Shown: positions 39,901-53,800 of the stretch, in pieces
How the letters are laid out: each line of letters starts with the position of its first letter
Numbering within the stretch: position 1 is the stretch's first letter
Assembly (NCBI GenBank): GCA_016806645.1
Contig: JACSYO010002159.1
Span: 10,460,827-10,524,826 of the forward strand
Length of the DNA: 64,000 nucleotides
Direction of reading: 5' to 3'
Source of the DNA: Ophiodon elongatus
Lineage: Eukaryota; Chordata; Actinopteri; Perciformes; Hexagrammidae
Position numbers and translations under genes: made by a program
Notes under the pieces: model-generated
Seen by the model: the letters and a program-made list of their open reading frames with translations, nothing else
The model's database searches: none
Told to the model about the DNA's origin: nothing

Positions 39901-42900
39901 TCACTGTAGTTTAAATGGGACCGAGACCTGATTTGGAGTATTTGACTCCAAAAGGACTTGACATTATATTATTAATTAAAATATTTTTTTGCAACGCTGT
40001 GTTTTACTTTCTCAACGTAAATTGAAAACAGATTCTTTATCTCCTTCGTTGAAAATTATTTTTATTTAGACATTTACTTTCTCAATGAAAACTGTTTGGA
40101 ATTTAGAAATAATTTGGAATAAAGCAAGTTTGGTGATGGTGAAATATAACAAGAGGTCTAGTAAGTCCACAAATCCAGCCTTGTATTAGCCATGTATTGT
40201 CTATAGAACATCTCATGAAACACCTTAGTTTCATTCTTTGGTTTAAGGATATCAGATTTTTAAGAAAGTTGCACTCATCATTACATTAACACTGGATGAA
40301 ATGACTGTGTGAGTTACGCCACTCAATCACACACAAGTTCAGTTAATTTCAAGTTCAGCATGGCAGTCTCTACTCCAGAGTTCACGATACTATTTATTTA
40401 TTGAAATGAAGAGTACTTGGCAAATAATACTGACCAAGACATGTAAAACGGTCCACATGGCTCAGGACAAAAACACTCAGTACCTTGGCATGTAGACGAA
40501 TCCAAGTTGCATTCAAACCAGGAACCCAACAAAGTTGCTCAGAGTGCCCGACACTACTCAAAAACACATCACCTCTTCAAGTCTCGATATTAAGCAAATC
40601 ATTTTAAAATAATTTAAAACGCATCGCTTGTAGGGACAAACCAACAGAGATATGTCGTCCGACATCCCCTCAGCTTTAGTATATCAGCTTATTGTTTTGG
40701 TTCTTCAGCCCACAACTTTATGGTTTTGGTTCATTCCCACCACTCTCAGCAGCGTTGTTTTCATCAGACTGCTGTCAAAGAAAAAGCTCTCAAAATCAGG
40801 TTTAAAACGGATGACTCAATCCATGAAAAGAACCCTGCTTAATCATTGATTAGTAACCTCAAAGTAAGTTATATGGATTTCACTTTATAAAATCTATACC
40901 TGCGCTTTGGGAGTATCTCTGGCTGTGGGAACTGATGCTTTCTACACAAGGGGCACAAGACTTTAGAGTGTCTGGTCAATGTTTAATCCAGGCCATCTCT
41001 GTCCCTGTTAATGTCCTTAAATCAAAGGTTTGGCATTTACATAAATATACTTATTTGCTTTGAGTTAGATGAGACGATTTGATACTACTCCCATGACTTA
41101 AGCTACATCCAGGAGATGGTTAGCTCAGCTATTCCCCTCGGAAACGGGGAGAAACAGTTAGCCCGACCGTCTCAAAAAAACTAAATATGCCTAACTAGCT
41201 TGTTTGTTTTGTTAAAACAACGATTGGTAGGCTACTAGACTAGTACTTATGACTGGTATATACTGAAGGGTATTGGCGTGTATGTCTCAATGGAAATTGC
41301 CATACAGAAATGCCAAATTATCTTTGAAGTAATTCAGGCTCCAGCCTCCACGGCCCTCAACAGGAAAAGCGGTTCAAGATAATTGATGGATGGATGTCCA
41401 GCTGAGTTTGTATATTAGTAAAAAAAATTAAATTTAAGGGTTCGTATCAATCATCGTCGCTAAAAAATAGTACTATTCAGACTTTTTTAAACTTCCAAAT
41501 ATTGTTATTGGCATCAGTCTCAAAGTGTCAACCGTTTCACGCTCCAGATGTTGCACGATGATTCCAAACCACTCGTACCCTACACCTCTCCTATGATGAA
41601 CTTGGGAAGCATGTGAGTGTTTGATGTTTATTGTAGACAGATTAGAAGCCTCGTGCTGTATTTCCTCTCTGATGAGAGCTCAGTGAAAATCTGAAATCAG
41701 ATCACTCGACTTCTTAATTACAGCCTCGCTGCAGTGAGCCCTCCCTGTGTCCCACAGGCAGCGAAGTGGCGAGGCAGCCGGGGCCTCAGCCACCGAGTTC
41801 GCCCCTGGTCTTGTGCAGCAGCAGCCCTATCGGCCCTCACTCTGTCACTCTGTCAGCACAGCTCGCCGCGTGTATGGTAACACATGACAGATCTGGGAGA
41901 TAAAACAGCCAACCCTCGCCCCGTTGCCACACTAATGGTTTATAAATATCTTCTTCAAAGACCCGAGACGGTGTGAGGGGTGGCAGGGTGGTTATGGACT
42001 CTGTTGTGGTGCAACATTGCAGACCCATTTAAGCTCTCAGTTCGCCTTTCATTCCCTGCCACAAAGACCCAAGAGCTGGCTGGAGAAGGAGGGGAGGGGG
42101 TTTAGGAAGGGCACTGTGGGACTTGTGATGGACAGCTGGGATGAAAAGGCCACTGGCATTCAGTAGTCCGACTCAGACTGACCGACACGGCACAAGCAAG
42201 AAGACATCAACTACTTGTTGTTCAGCTGCTTCACTGTCAGACGTTTTTTTTCTCCACGGCGTTAAATTAATACCCACACGTGTACAGATGTCAACCTTTC
42301 CCCCCCAATTTACTTAATTCATAGACGTTACCTCTGTCGCTTTTACCTGAATAATCCTTCACGTAAGAAAAGACTGTCACGTGAGATCAAACGGCACAAG
42401 TGTGAAAATGGTCGATGAACTGTAGTTGACTCCTTGAGGGAAAGTACACGAGACCCATTCAAACAGTTGTGCTGTGAATAAATGTGTGTGTCTCCGTTTT
42501 GTTTGTCAAAAAAGATGATTCATAGAGGTTGTGACGGAAGTAATCGTATTGCTGATGATTTAATTGTTCAGGAAATTAAGGTTATAAATAGTTTCAGCTA
42601 TGAGAAACGCAATGACTCAATCCTTTATATTTCACCCGAGCCTCATCCTTCCACTTTTGTGCAGACTGTGACAGCAACAATGGGTCCGAAGCAGTGAGAA
42701 AATTAATAATCTGTTTGTTTTTTTTATTATTGTTTCCTTGCGTTGTGTTTCTAATAATGGATTTGTTCTTTTATATTTGCTCTTCCCCATGAGTCTGCAC
42801 CAGTCTCCCACTGATGGAAGGCCCAGTGTAACGGGGCTGTCCTTTTAAAGTGGCGATGATCGATTATAATATCCTTTGAAAAGGCAGGTTGGTGGCTGCC

Positions 42901-43321
42901 ACTCGGAGGCCGTCTGAAGTAGGCTAGCATCGTTTTATTGTTGATGATCAGCCTCTGTGTCTAGAAAATTGACAGCTTCAGGAGATTTTACAAGCCCTTC
43001 ATAATACGAGGTTTCCCTTTATTCATCCTCAGGTCTCTCACAACTGTATGCGAATCACTAACAGTAACAATTCAGTACTCCTTACCAACCTAGATGCTAA
43101 TGCTTTTTAACTTCTTTTTTTCTTTACAAACTGTCTCAAACTGAATCTTGGCCATAAAGTCAGTGAAGCACAGAAATCTTTCCACTAAGTTCAGTAAAGC
43201 AAACTAGTTCCACCACTGATTTAAACTGACACTTTCCTGTCATGAGTGGGCTGGTACATCTCCTGTGTCCTGAAGGTGACACTGTAAACAACAAGTACAA
43301 ATGAGGTGTGCTCTCGCGCGC

Positions 43322-43383
<62 letters not shown>

Positions 43384-45727
43384 GTGAGAGGAAAAGCTGT
43401 TGAGTTTGCAGCGAGAACCAGAGGGAGGTTGTGGGAGTTTGGAGCCATGTGTGCGAGGAGAATCAATTTAAACACAATCAAAAGTTAAGGGGGATTAAAG
43501 CTACTGTGATGAGATAGCACACTCAAAATGGTTTAAAATAGCTGCAGAGATTACACTAATGTAATCCAATTTAAAGGAGCCTTCCCCAAATATTTATTAT
43601 TGAAGCACCATCTGTTTGAAGCCTGTGGGGTCAGTCCAATAGGCGGTTTTACACCAACAAGGCTATTTTGTTGTCCTACATTCCTCCCCATCCTGTCTAT
43701 CAAAAAGTCAGGCAATAACCCCAATTTTCTTTTTCTTTTTTTTTTTTTGGTTCAGTCGTAATCTTTGTTCATGTCTGTCCTCATTCGAAATCAACGAATC
43801 TGGAACACTTGTTCTTCACTTGTTAAAATTCCTTAGTAAAAGTAAAACTGAAGGTCGTCCATGATACCATCAAGACTAATGAACGATTATAATGAGGACA
43901 AGAAATCTGACGCTTAAATAATTTATGATTACGTCGTCTGTTTTTGCACAGCTAGGCATTTGGGGGTCATTTTAAGACTTTGTTGTCGCTGCTCTGACAC
44001 AGATCCCAGCTTAGCACAGACAAAACATGCTGTAGAGATCAGAAAAGCATTGTTTTTTAATGCACATCAGCTGTGTTACTAACAAGAACAGGATTGGTCG
44101 ATATCACAATATATTCCACGAGATTATAGACATTTTTCAGTCTGTTATTTCAGTGATTCAGTTATTCTGTTTAATACTTTCCATCCAGCAATTGACCAGT
44201 TGTGAAAATGAGGAGAAGCCTTCGACTTAGTTCAAGCAGTCAACTCAAGTTCGCTACACCCCATTGCACAGTCCTCCACCCCAGCATCCACCTAAAGGCT
44301 CTGAGGCTACATCCACACTAACACGTTTCCGTTTAAACCCGGGGTTTTAAAACCAAAACGATCTCTGTCCACACAGGTGTTTCAGTATTTCTAAGTGATT
44401 TCCGTCTATACTAGCACGTCTGAAAATGTCACATGACTATTCACATGCACTGGGCATGTGCACTCGGCATACCTTCACCCTATAGGGAGAAGACTCCCTG
44501 CTGTGCTGAGCTTGAATTAAGGAATTTGACCTATTTCAGGTGACGTCAGGTGACTGAAAAATACATATGATAATAAATATGAGGTAAGTAGAGGTATAAA
44601 AAGGTTTTATAACATGAAACATTCTCTGTAACTTTACGGTTGAGACTTTTACAGCATCACTTGAAAACTGAAAAGTGCATCCAGCCGCTGTTTGAGACCT
44701 TTAACCTTCAGACCCTGTGGTTGCTTTAGATTATCAAGACATTTTTAAGGTGGCAGGCCCACCCTGTTGTATCGATGGGGAAAAGTGGCGGGGCAGAGGT
44801 GTAAATGTAGGGTAAATCTGAGTCTCAGCTGAAGCTTAAGCTCCAGTGAGGGACGCATGAGAGAGCGAGAGAGACATGGGTGGAAGCAGAGATTACTCGG
44901 GGAGATAGAGTGGGGCTGGTTAAAGAGGATCAGTTTATCTTCACACAGGCTCCCCGAGGGCATTGAGAGAGGGACTGACTTTTTATCCTTCATTCGATCA
45001 CAACACGGCAGAATTAGATTGCCTTGTTAGACATGCAAATCACATTTTTTTCAGCTATAAACTGGTCACCAGTTTATATTTGGACACACCTGCCCAGCCT
45101 GGTTTTTAAAAATCTCATTTACACGGTCAACCTGTGTTGCTTCAGTTTACACTTAATGTATTCCTTCGTTGAGTCATGTATTCAGAGATTATTGGCGATA
45201 AGAAGATTTCCACTGCTTTTATCTGTGATCTAATTTCTCATATGAATGTGCTGCCCCCTATGAGCGACTCACGGTACCACAACAAACTCACATTTGATCT
45301 CTTAATTGTGCCCCAGCTCTAGACGTGCATGACAGGGTTGACTCTTCTTTGATTAGTCTTTGCAGGTTTGTGCGCGTCCGGCAGCCCTGCCGTTTTAATT
45401 GCTGTTGCAGCTGAGACTAAACCAATATCTCATAGCCAGGATGCCCTGCAGGAAAGAAAAACAAAACACAATAAAAAAAAAAAACACTGTTTATTTTAAA
45501 GAGAAGAATCCAATTAGCAGATATAAAGCGTGGCTAGGCTGAACGATCGCCTTTGGCAAAATGTAATTAGGACAGTTTACTGAGGCTACATATCATATCT
45601 GCATCCCCTTTATTGGCAACTTTTCTTAATTTTCTTATTTATTTATTTTTCCTGTTCTGAAGGATTTAAATTGACTTCATACCCATATCCACATCTTGAA
45701 CCGCCTCTATCTGTCTGTGTCTGCAGC

Positions 45728-45796
<69 letters not shown>

Positions 45797-48700
45797 CCCA
45801 GATGGAGACAGCCACGGATTAGTGAAGATTTTCCTTCATTTAATAAACAAATGAATGACACAGTTTTGAGGATAAACCCGCTCAAAGAAGCACAAGAATA
45901 GTCTGGAGTGAGGAGACTACAGGGCATTATCCGACTTCATCATGGAATATCATTCTCATGAAAAAGTCTCATCAACCTACAGAAAAACCTGATCCTTTCT
46001 GATTGTGTCTCCGGTACACAATGTATATTAAATCGGCATGCAACAATCGCAACCGTGGCCTTTTTCTCTGTGTTGTTACATAATAGTTACATGGGACGCA
46101 CGCTGGTTCACAGCAATCACAATAGCTGCTGGAGATGAAATCGGAGCACTAACAGGATTTGTGAGGCAAAAACTATGTTTCAAATCAGAAAAAAGAGATG
46201 GGGTTGCCATGTATTATGCATGAATAATGTCTGCAGGAACCATGGGGATGATAAAGATATTAATCTCATGTATGCATGTTCAATAGATGTCTTTACTGCT
46301 CGACAGTGACATGAGGAAATGCTGGATATGAAGACGTGTTTTATGATTAACCGGGGGAAGATTTTTTTGCATTAATACCTCACAGGGTTTGATGTCTTAT
46401 CATGGGTTGATGATAAAAGCATTGCCATGGATTTTTCTGTGGATAGATGTCCCACTTCATGAATGGCAATGACAGTCCACCACTTTGGCCCACACTGAAA
46501 TATCTAATCTATCTGACATTCACATCCCATTCAGGATGAATTGTTGTTGATCCTCTGACTTTTTTTATGTTCAATGTTTAATCATCAGGCCAGAATAAAA
46601 ATGTGCCCAATACTTTGGTTTATGACCAAATACCTGTAAAGTTTATAATATATTATGATATACTATATGATAACCCTCATTTGTATTCAGTGCTAATTAG
46701 CAAATGTTAGCATGCTAACACACTAAAATAAGACAGTTAGCATAGTAAACATTACAAAGAAAAAAATCACCACATGCAAAATCGAGATCATATCTATTGC
46801 CTCTCGATGGGCCTCGACGTGGCAGTGGGTGAGCTGGCGGCGAGACGTTAACGGTGCCAACAACAGTTTTTACCTGAGGGAGAACCGGAGGGCAAGTAGA
46901 AGCTCACATTACAGCACACAGAGGGAGAGAGAATTCAGTTTTTGCTTCAGCAGACATTACTCCGCTATATCTTTACATTGCGTCACTGCTAAAGTACAGA
47001 CTCACAAAGCAGCGAGCGTGGTTGTAGACTCAAAGTAACACGGCTGATCTGAAAACATCCGTTTCTTAATTCGCACATTTGTACAGTCATAATAACACTC
47101 TCTGTGAAGTCGGTCTCCCCCAACAACAATAATGTGTTTCCTATTTCAGTGCGATTTTCCAGGCAGGTTCAACTTTGCCGCGTAAACTTATTGTTACAAT
47201 CCTGTGTTTGGAAAGGGAGAAGTTATTATTCTAATTATGTGCTATCCACATGTTTTGTACAGTATTACATGACTACAAAAAGCTGCACCTCTCTTAAACC
47301 CTGTTTGTAGCCTGATCGCTCTGCAAACAATGTATTTGTTACCCACAGTGTAACCATAACTAATCTAATAATAATAATCCGAGTGCTGGGGCAGCATTAT
47401 AGGAAGGAAGACTAATTTTCCTTTTTTTATTTTGGGTCATCAAACATCCCTAAGTGCATCTTTTGCTCACATGCTGGCTGCCTCATTTTAAACTCGTGCC
47501 ATGCAGACTCCACAAACAAGCCCGGCTGGCGTTGCATGACATGAATGATTAAATTTAAAGCAAAGTGGTTTGCTAATCTTAATTTATTGAATGTAAATGC
47601 TGTGGATGACGATGACGATGATGGTGATGGCAGTGACAGCAGCGTTGGTGGCTGAAGTAACCATGTGTCACATCATATCCATGTCCCGCTGAACTCTTTT
47701 GCTCACGTGAGGTGAGAGGATTAAGCCTGGGATTGTTTAGGGATTAGTCAGCGGGATTTACCAGATTCAGAGATTCAGAATTAAGGGACAGGCGCGCCTC
47801 AGCAGCGGGGTCACATTATCCCGGGAGGAATAAGAAAGCACAGAGTCACTGCCGCAAACCTATAGGTCAAAAAACAAGTTTTACTTTCTCTTGTGCTTTC
47901 TGTCCTAAAATCACACACGCATGCACACTTTTCTACTCTTCACATGTACACACCCCCCCAGCCCAGCCCCACATCCAATCGCCTAATTCCCCTGCCTCTA
48001 CATGCTGTCAGTGTGGAAAAGAAGGTAGGCGTGCCTGGCTGAACAGATGTGGAGATTTCAGCTGCCTAGCTGTCTATGGATCATAACGCTCCCTCTCTTC
48101 CTCTGTGTATTCTCCTTTATCTAAATACCTCCCCTCTCCATCCATTTGAACACATGAGGGACACTTCTCACTGTGTTTTCTGCCGTAGAAGGATTTAGTG
48201 GCAAGAATCCTATTTTCCTTGCCTGACTTTTTTTTTTTCACCAATCAAACTGGAGACAGAAGTGGACACCAACTGCGGGGATCAGTTGATCCAGCTTCAA
48301 CTGTCCGGTTCGGGTGATTGGACACCCTGTGAGTTGGACAACCTCCTTTTTGTTTTCTTTTAATATCTCGTCTCCTTCCGTTCATTCATTCCTTGTTTGC
48401 TCATGTTTCCTATAGGAAAATAATATTAAGCATTTTCTTGTCGGTTGCTCTGGTAGCACGAGTCCTTAAACCCCACATGATTAAGGTTGTTATATTTCTC
48501 ATAATCTATGCAGCTAAACTGCCCTTGCTTTACTTTTTATTCTTAAGATTCGCTGAAGACGTTTTTCTCAAATGAAATACTTGCTTTGTGTGTTGAGCTT
48601 TATTTGTGTCTGGAAAATAATTGAGACTGAAGTCATTTTGCAAACTGAATGTTACATGCAGACCAGTGAAGTTTTGGAATACAATACTGTAAAACCCAAT

Positions 48701-50581
48701 GGTACACGTTTGTATAAGGTCAGTACTACATGTGGAGAGACCTGCACTAAAAACCATGTATTTCCCTCTTAGTAATTTTCTCTTCTTCAGATATACAGAA
48801 TGATAAGGTTACGGAACTTCTACGTCCTCTGCAGCTAAATAAACCATTTATTACCTTATTGGATTATCTGTAAAATGCATGGATATAAAGCTGTACTTCA
48901 TAAGGTGATCATCTAATTCCAATGCAGCTTTATTTACATTTACAACTGCAGCACATGTCTTGAGTCTTCTTTTGCCTGCTTCCATATGATGTGATAAGTT
49001 TGCCCTCCTTGGTCCGGGTAGCTGAATGTACAGAAGCAAAAAGAACAACAGGTCAAAGGGGGAGTCGAGGCATGTTCGGGATCGCTGATCCTGAGGTTGT
49101 TGGTGATTATAACAGATCAGATCGGCTGATGTCACAGTTAGGAATTTAATTTGGGTTATTGTTTTTCTTGCTTTGCACATTTTTTTCTTCCATTTTTTGG
49201 GGTTTTGTTTTGTTTGTCTGATCAGTTTTGCACAAATGGACAGATTCCAACAAAGACGTCTACAGCCACCAGAGTAAACTTCCATGTCATTGTTTCTGTT
49301 TGTTTAGCGATATTTCATTTGATTTGATTTGATTTTGAAAACAAATACACACAACACAATTAGCTGCTTGTCTTTGTTTTATATCCTTTAAAACTGATTA
49401 TCTTTGGGTTTTTGACTGTTGGTGGTAAAAAACAAGATGTTTGAAGATGTCATTTTTGGCTTTAGGAAAAGGAAACAGACATTTTTAACTATTTTCTGAC
49501 ATTATATATTGAGAATATAATCTGCAGCTTAATTAATAATGACAAGAAAATATGAAATGATCTAAAATAAAACAAACTATAAATATCACATAACGCAAAC
49601 AAACATTTATATGCATGCAATTGAAGCATGACACAGGATGACCTTAATGATTAACTTTTTCTGGTGTTGATGTTCCAGGTGACACCAAGGAGGTGGAGAT
49701 CCCCAGAGGAGAGATGGAGGTGGTCAAGGGCCAGATGGTGGTGTTACATGCCTGGTACAGCCCCAACTCAGACATTTACAAAAACTCTGTCATTTGGCTC
49801 TTCACGGGAAAAGAATCCAAGCAGGTGAGAAGGTCAAAACATCAGTCTGCAATGATCTGCTGTAGAGCTGAACCTGCTCTGACCTCTGTGGAGGAAAGAA
49901 AGGAGAGACTCTATGAAGGGATTCATATAAAGAACAGTGTATTTGCTAATCCTTCTACTATAGTGGAAGTCTTGTACCTTCAAAACAAATAAATATGACA
50001 GTTGAAACAATGAAAGGAAAACTATTTTGACAATTGATTGATTGTTTAAGTTGGTTTTCTAGAAAAATGCCAGAGATTTCTTTGGTATAGCTTTACCAAT
50101 GTGAAGATCTGCTTTCCTGTTTTCTATCATAAAAATGTAAAATGTCTTTAAGTGTAAACTATTAGCCATTTAAACTTTTTTGGAAAGATTAATTGGGAAA
50201 ATAATGAATTGTTCGTTGCAGCCTTGCAAAGAATAGTAAACCTATCAGTTACCTTTTTATTTACTATGGCAATTGAAAAATGTGTTTCAGGAATTCTTAT
50301 CAATGAACAAGACCAAGTACCACTCGGCCTCTAACACCTCTGAATTTCACATGACAGGAAAAGAGCCTTTTTTGTACTGCGTGACATATATGCCGATAAA
50401 CCTAGTGATATGTAAAAGGATCTGTAGAGATTATAATTATTGCCAGCACCACTGCTGCTATCTAATTCATAGTGGAAGGAAAGACGGATGTTATTAAGGA
50501 AAGGATACCACTAATGACAGTTCATCTCTTTTTACTGCACCTCCTGACACGAATTGCTGGTGAAACTATACATAGTTGAAC

Positions 50582-50619
<38 letters not shown>

Positions 50620-50814
50620 GGGTCTTTGCATGATTAATATAATCTAAACAATTTCAGTGTCTGACGCCTGCAAGCTTATCTCAAACTGAAAATCTGCCTA
50701 AAATTCAACATCCACCATCTGTACATGTCAGGATTATCTTCATGAATGATGTTGATTTCTGTTATATGGTTAATCTGGACATCTTAATATGGCCACAGCC
50801 AAAAAAAGATATAC

Positions 50815-50851
<37 letters not shown>

Positions 50852-53800
50852 GATATATATGTAGATATATATATAGATATATATATGTATATATATATAT
50901 CTACATATATATCTACATATATATATATATACACATTTCACTCAAATGAGCGAAAGGTCTTTCTAGTACCTTCTTTTAAGAATATGTTGTATTTAATAAA
51001 AAGTCTCGGAATCAGAAATGTCACTCTAATTATGAGTATTAATAATTAACAGGGCAATGATGCTATGTTCAGTGTTACCATTGGATCTGTTTTTCCTGTT
51101 CAGGTGATAAACTTCAGCACAGGCGAAGTCGGGCGCGGCCAGAACGAGTTCACCAAAAGAGTGGGCTTCAGTGCGGCCATGCCCTCAGCCAACCTCTCCA
51201 TCTACATCAACAACACCCAGGAGTCGGACTCTGGGCAGTACTTATGCTCTGTCATCATCCCTGGCAGTGCTGGCATTTCCGGACAAATGCACTTAAATGT
51301 CAAAGGTAATAGACCACATCGTCAGAGGAACTTCAAAGGTCAGATTTAATCAGAGCGGTCTGTGACACAGCTCACACAGTTCCTTGGATTGGGAAATTCG
51401 GGCAAAGTAAATACTTTGAAGGATTTCAGATCGGACCAGCCTGTTAAATATCATGTATTTATGAAAGTAAGCAATGTCCAAACAATATTCATCTGCTGTT
51501 TAGGGATTCACTTGGCTCTGAAGTCATTATGTCATCATCCAGCAGCAGATGGAAACAATGTGGGATCAAAAACTTTTCTTATTTTTATGCAATATGGCTG
51601 CAGCCCTGAAAAAAATCTCCACTTTGTTTGCAGTGGATTAAAGCCTTACATACAAGTTAATTATAAGCTCATTGATCCTGTGTTCTTATCTTAACACTAT
51701 ATCTGTCTGTCTCTCTCTACAGTCCCTCCTTCTCCCCCAGTGTGCTCCATGGCAGGAAACCCAGTGGTGAAGGGCAATGTGACTCTGAGCTGTAAGTCCA
51801 GTCATGGAAAACCCATCCCTCACTACAAATGGACCAAGGCTGCACCCATGACTGAGGTCTTCTTCGCCCCAATGCAGAGTGAGTATTTTCTCAGCACATA
51901 ACCAGGTTTTTAACTCTTATACTTCAATGGTCAGTTGACCCTCTCCCCAAAAAAAACAAAAAAACACATTTACTTACTGTGCATAGATAGTAGTATCTAT
52001 TGACATAGTTTTAGTTTTATTTGCACAGGTTTTAATATCCCTGCAGTCATCCAGATATGATGGAGGGTTGTGATGCTTGCAGCATTAAAAAATGTAATTT
52101 AACAATTTCTCTTACTTTTTTCCTTATAGAAATAGTCCCTACAAAAACTGCTCAATTAAATCCCCTCATTACTGCACCATCACAGCAATCAAGCTTAACG
52201 AGCAGCAAGCTGTGGTGTAGGGAGCGATTTACAGGGTTTTTTGTCCCCTGGGTTTTGACTATCAGACTAAATGCAGATTCCCTTAGACCACAGGAACTAC
52301 TTAAGGCTGAAAAACGTACTTTTACTTCCACTGCATGAAAGTGCTCTTACCAATTTCTTGATAATTTGTTATATTCTAGATTCATATAAATGCATACAAA
52401 GGGTCATGTTCAGGCGTCCTTGTGAGTCACATTTTTACCCGTTTAAATTGGGTTGTTTTGGAGTGAAAAGGCGGCCAGCCTCATGTCCTTGTTAACATCG
52501 ATATGTGTCAAATAGAAGCAAAAAATGGTTGAGAGATTATCTGTGAGTCTGTTTATGTGCAGGCCAAAATGGTATGCACCTTCCTGCTGTCCCTGACACT
52601 TTACATGCAGATAATGCTAATTCCTTGTTGTCTGGACACATTCTTGATTATAAGTCCCAGACGCATCAGTGGGCTTTCGTGATAGATCCGCCAGATGAAC
52701 CTCAGAGGAAGATCCTTGGTCGCACCATGGCATGCACCACAAAATCCTCTTTACAGATTGAGACAACTCAAACCACGACATCCTCTCTCAGTGTGCATGC
52801 TGTGCTCCTGTATGCTTCCATTGTTGTTTGTGTTATTTGGTAGATGTTTGTTTCCAGATGACACCGCAAAGAGAGCGCCATCTGTTTCTGAACAACGGGA
52901 CTTAGCCTGATTGATTGAGTAGTGACTTAACTGCTTTGATCTTTGGCCCTTATCTCTAATGGCAGAAAAGTCCTCAGACTCATGACATGAAAACTACTCC
53001 CTCTGATTGACCCGGGGTTTTTGTAATGCAGCATGCACACTCACGCCTACATCCCATGTGCATCTTCACCCTCTTACATGCCGTCGACACTTGAATTCAA
53101 ACCCATCTTTTTATCCGCCCTTGCTGATGTATGCTCTCTCTATGACTCCATGACTCTCATCTCTTTCAGCAAGCTCTCTCTCTCTCTCTCTCTGTTTTCC
53201 CTCTCTGCTGATCCTCTCTCGGCACTCCTCATTTCCTGTTGACCTTGGTACCTAATCTAACAAGCCCCATGTCATTACTTGATCAACCCCTCTAAGAGGC
53301 ATAAGTTGGATTTGGGACTTGACTCCTCCCCACTCCTTCCCTACCTCTCATTAATGCTCACTCACTCTCTCTTTGCCATCTTTCCTTCTGCAAAAAGAAT
53401 GGAGAACCTGTCCCCAGCCCATGCTTGTCCTTGGGTTCATGGGTAAGGGTTTTCACTCAAACATTTTCCACTTATTTCCCTTAACTCCCATCCCACCTCC
53501 TGCCTGTAGCATCCCGAGGTGTCAACATGTCACTCCTCAAATCGCAGTCGTTAAACTGTAGACGGAAAACAAATCAACCCAATTTGTATGAATGCTTATA
53601 GGATAAAATTTCAGAAAAGATTATGATTAACATCAAAAAAGGAAGAAAAAAAAGCTTAGCATAGGTGACAAACCAGGTAATAATTCTTCAATCTCCTTGC
53701 ACATTCATTGAGTAAAGAATGTGGATGTTAAAACTCTCAAGGAATAGCAGTAGTTTACCCTCACTGTAATATTGAACAGCTGATTCATATTGGGAAAAGA

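Larger units (their letters stand above)
21728..49678 (+). other. esam: esam intron 1, 28 kb
   Basis: Starts at the GTGAGC donor after the signal-peptide exon and ends at the ttccag acceptor of exon 2. It contains the SINE, LINE fragments, families A-C, the CG/TG tract and most microsatellites. No internal coding exon was recognised. Large first introns in cell-surface genes often hold enhancers. Confidence 0.8.

Noticed and set aside
48851..49285. 144-residue minus-strand open frame inside esam intron 1
   Set aside because: Lysine-rich, no recognisable family, and no supporting splice or promoter structure. Most likely chance.
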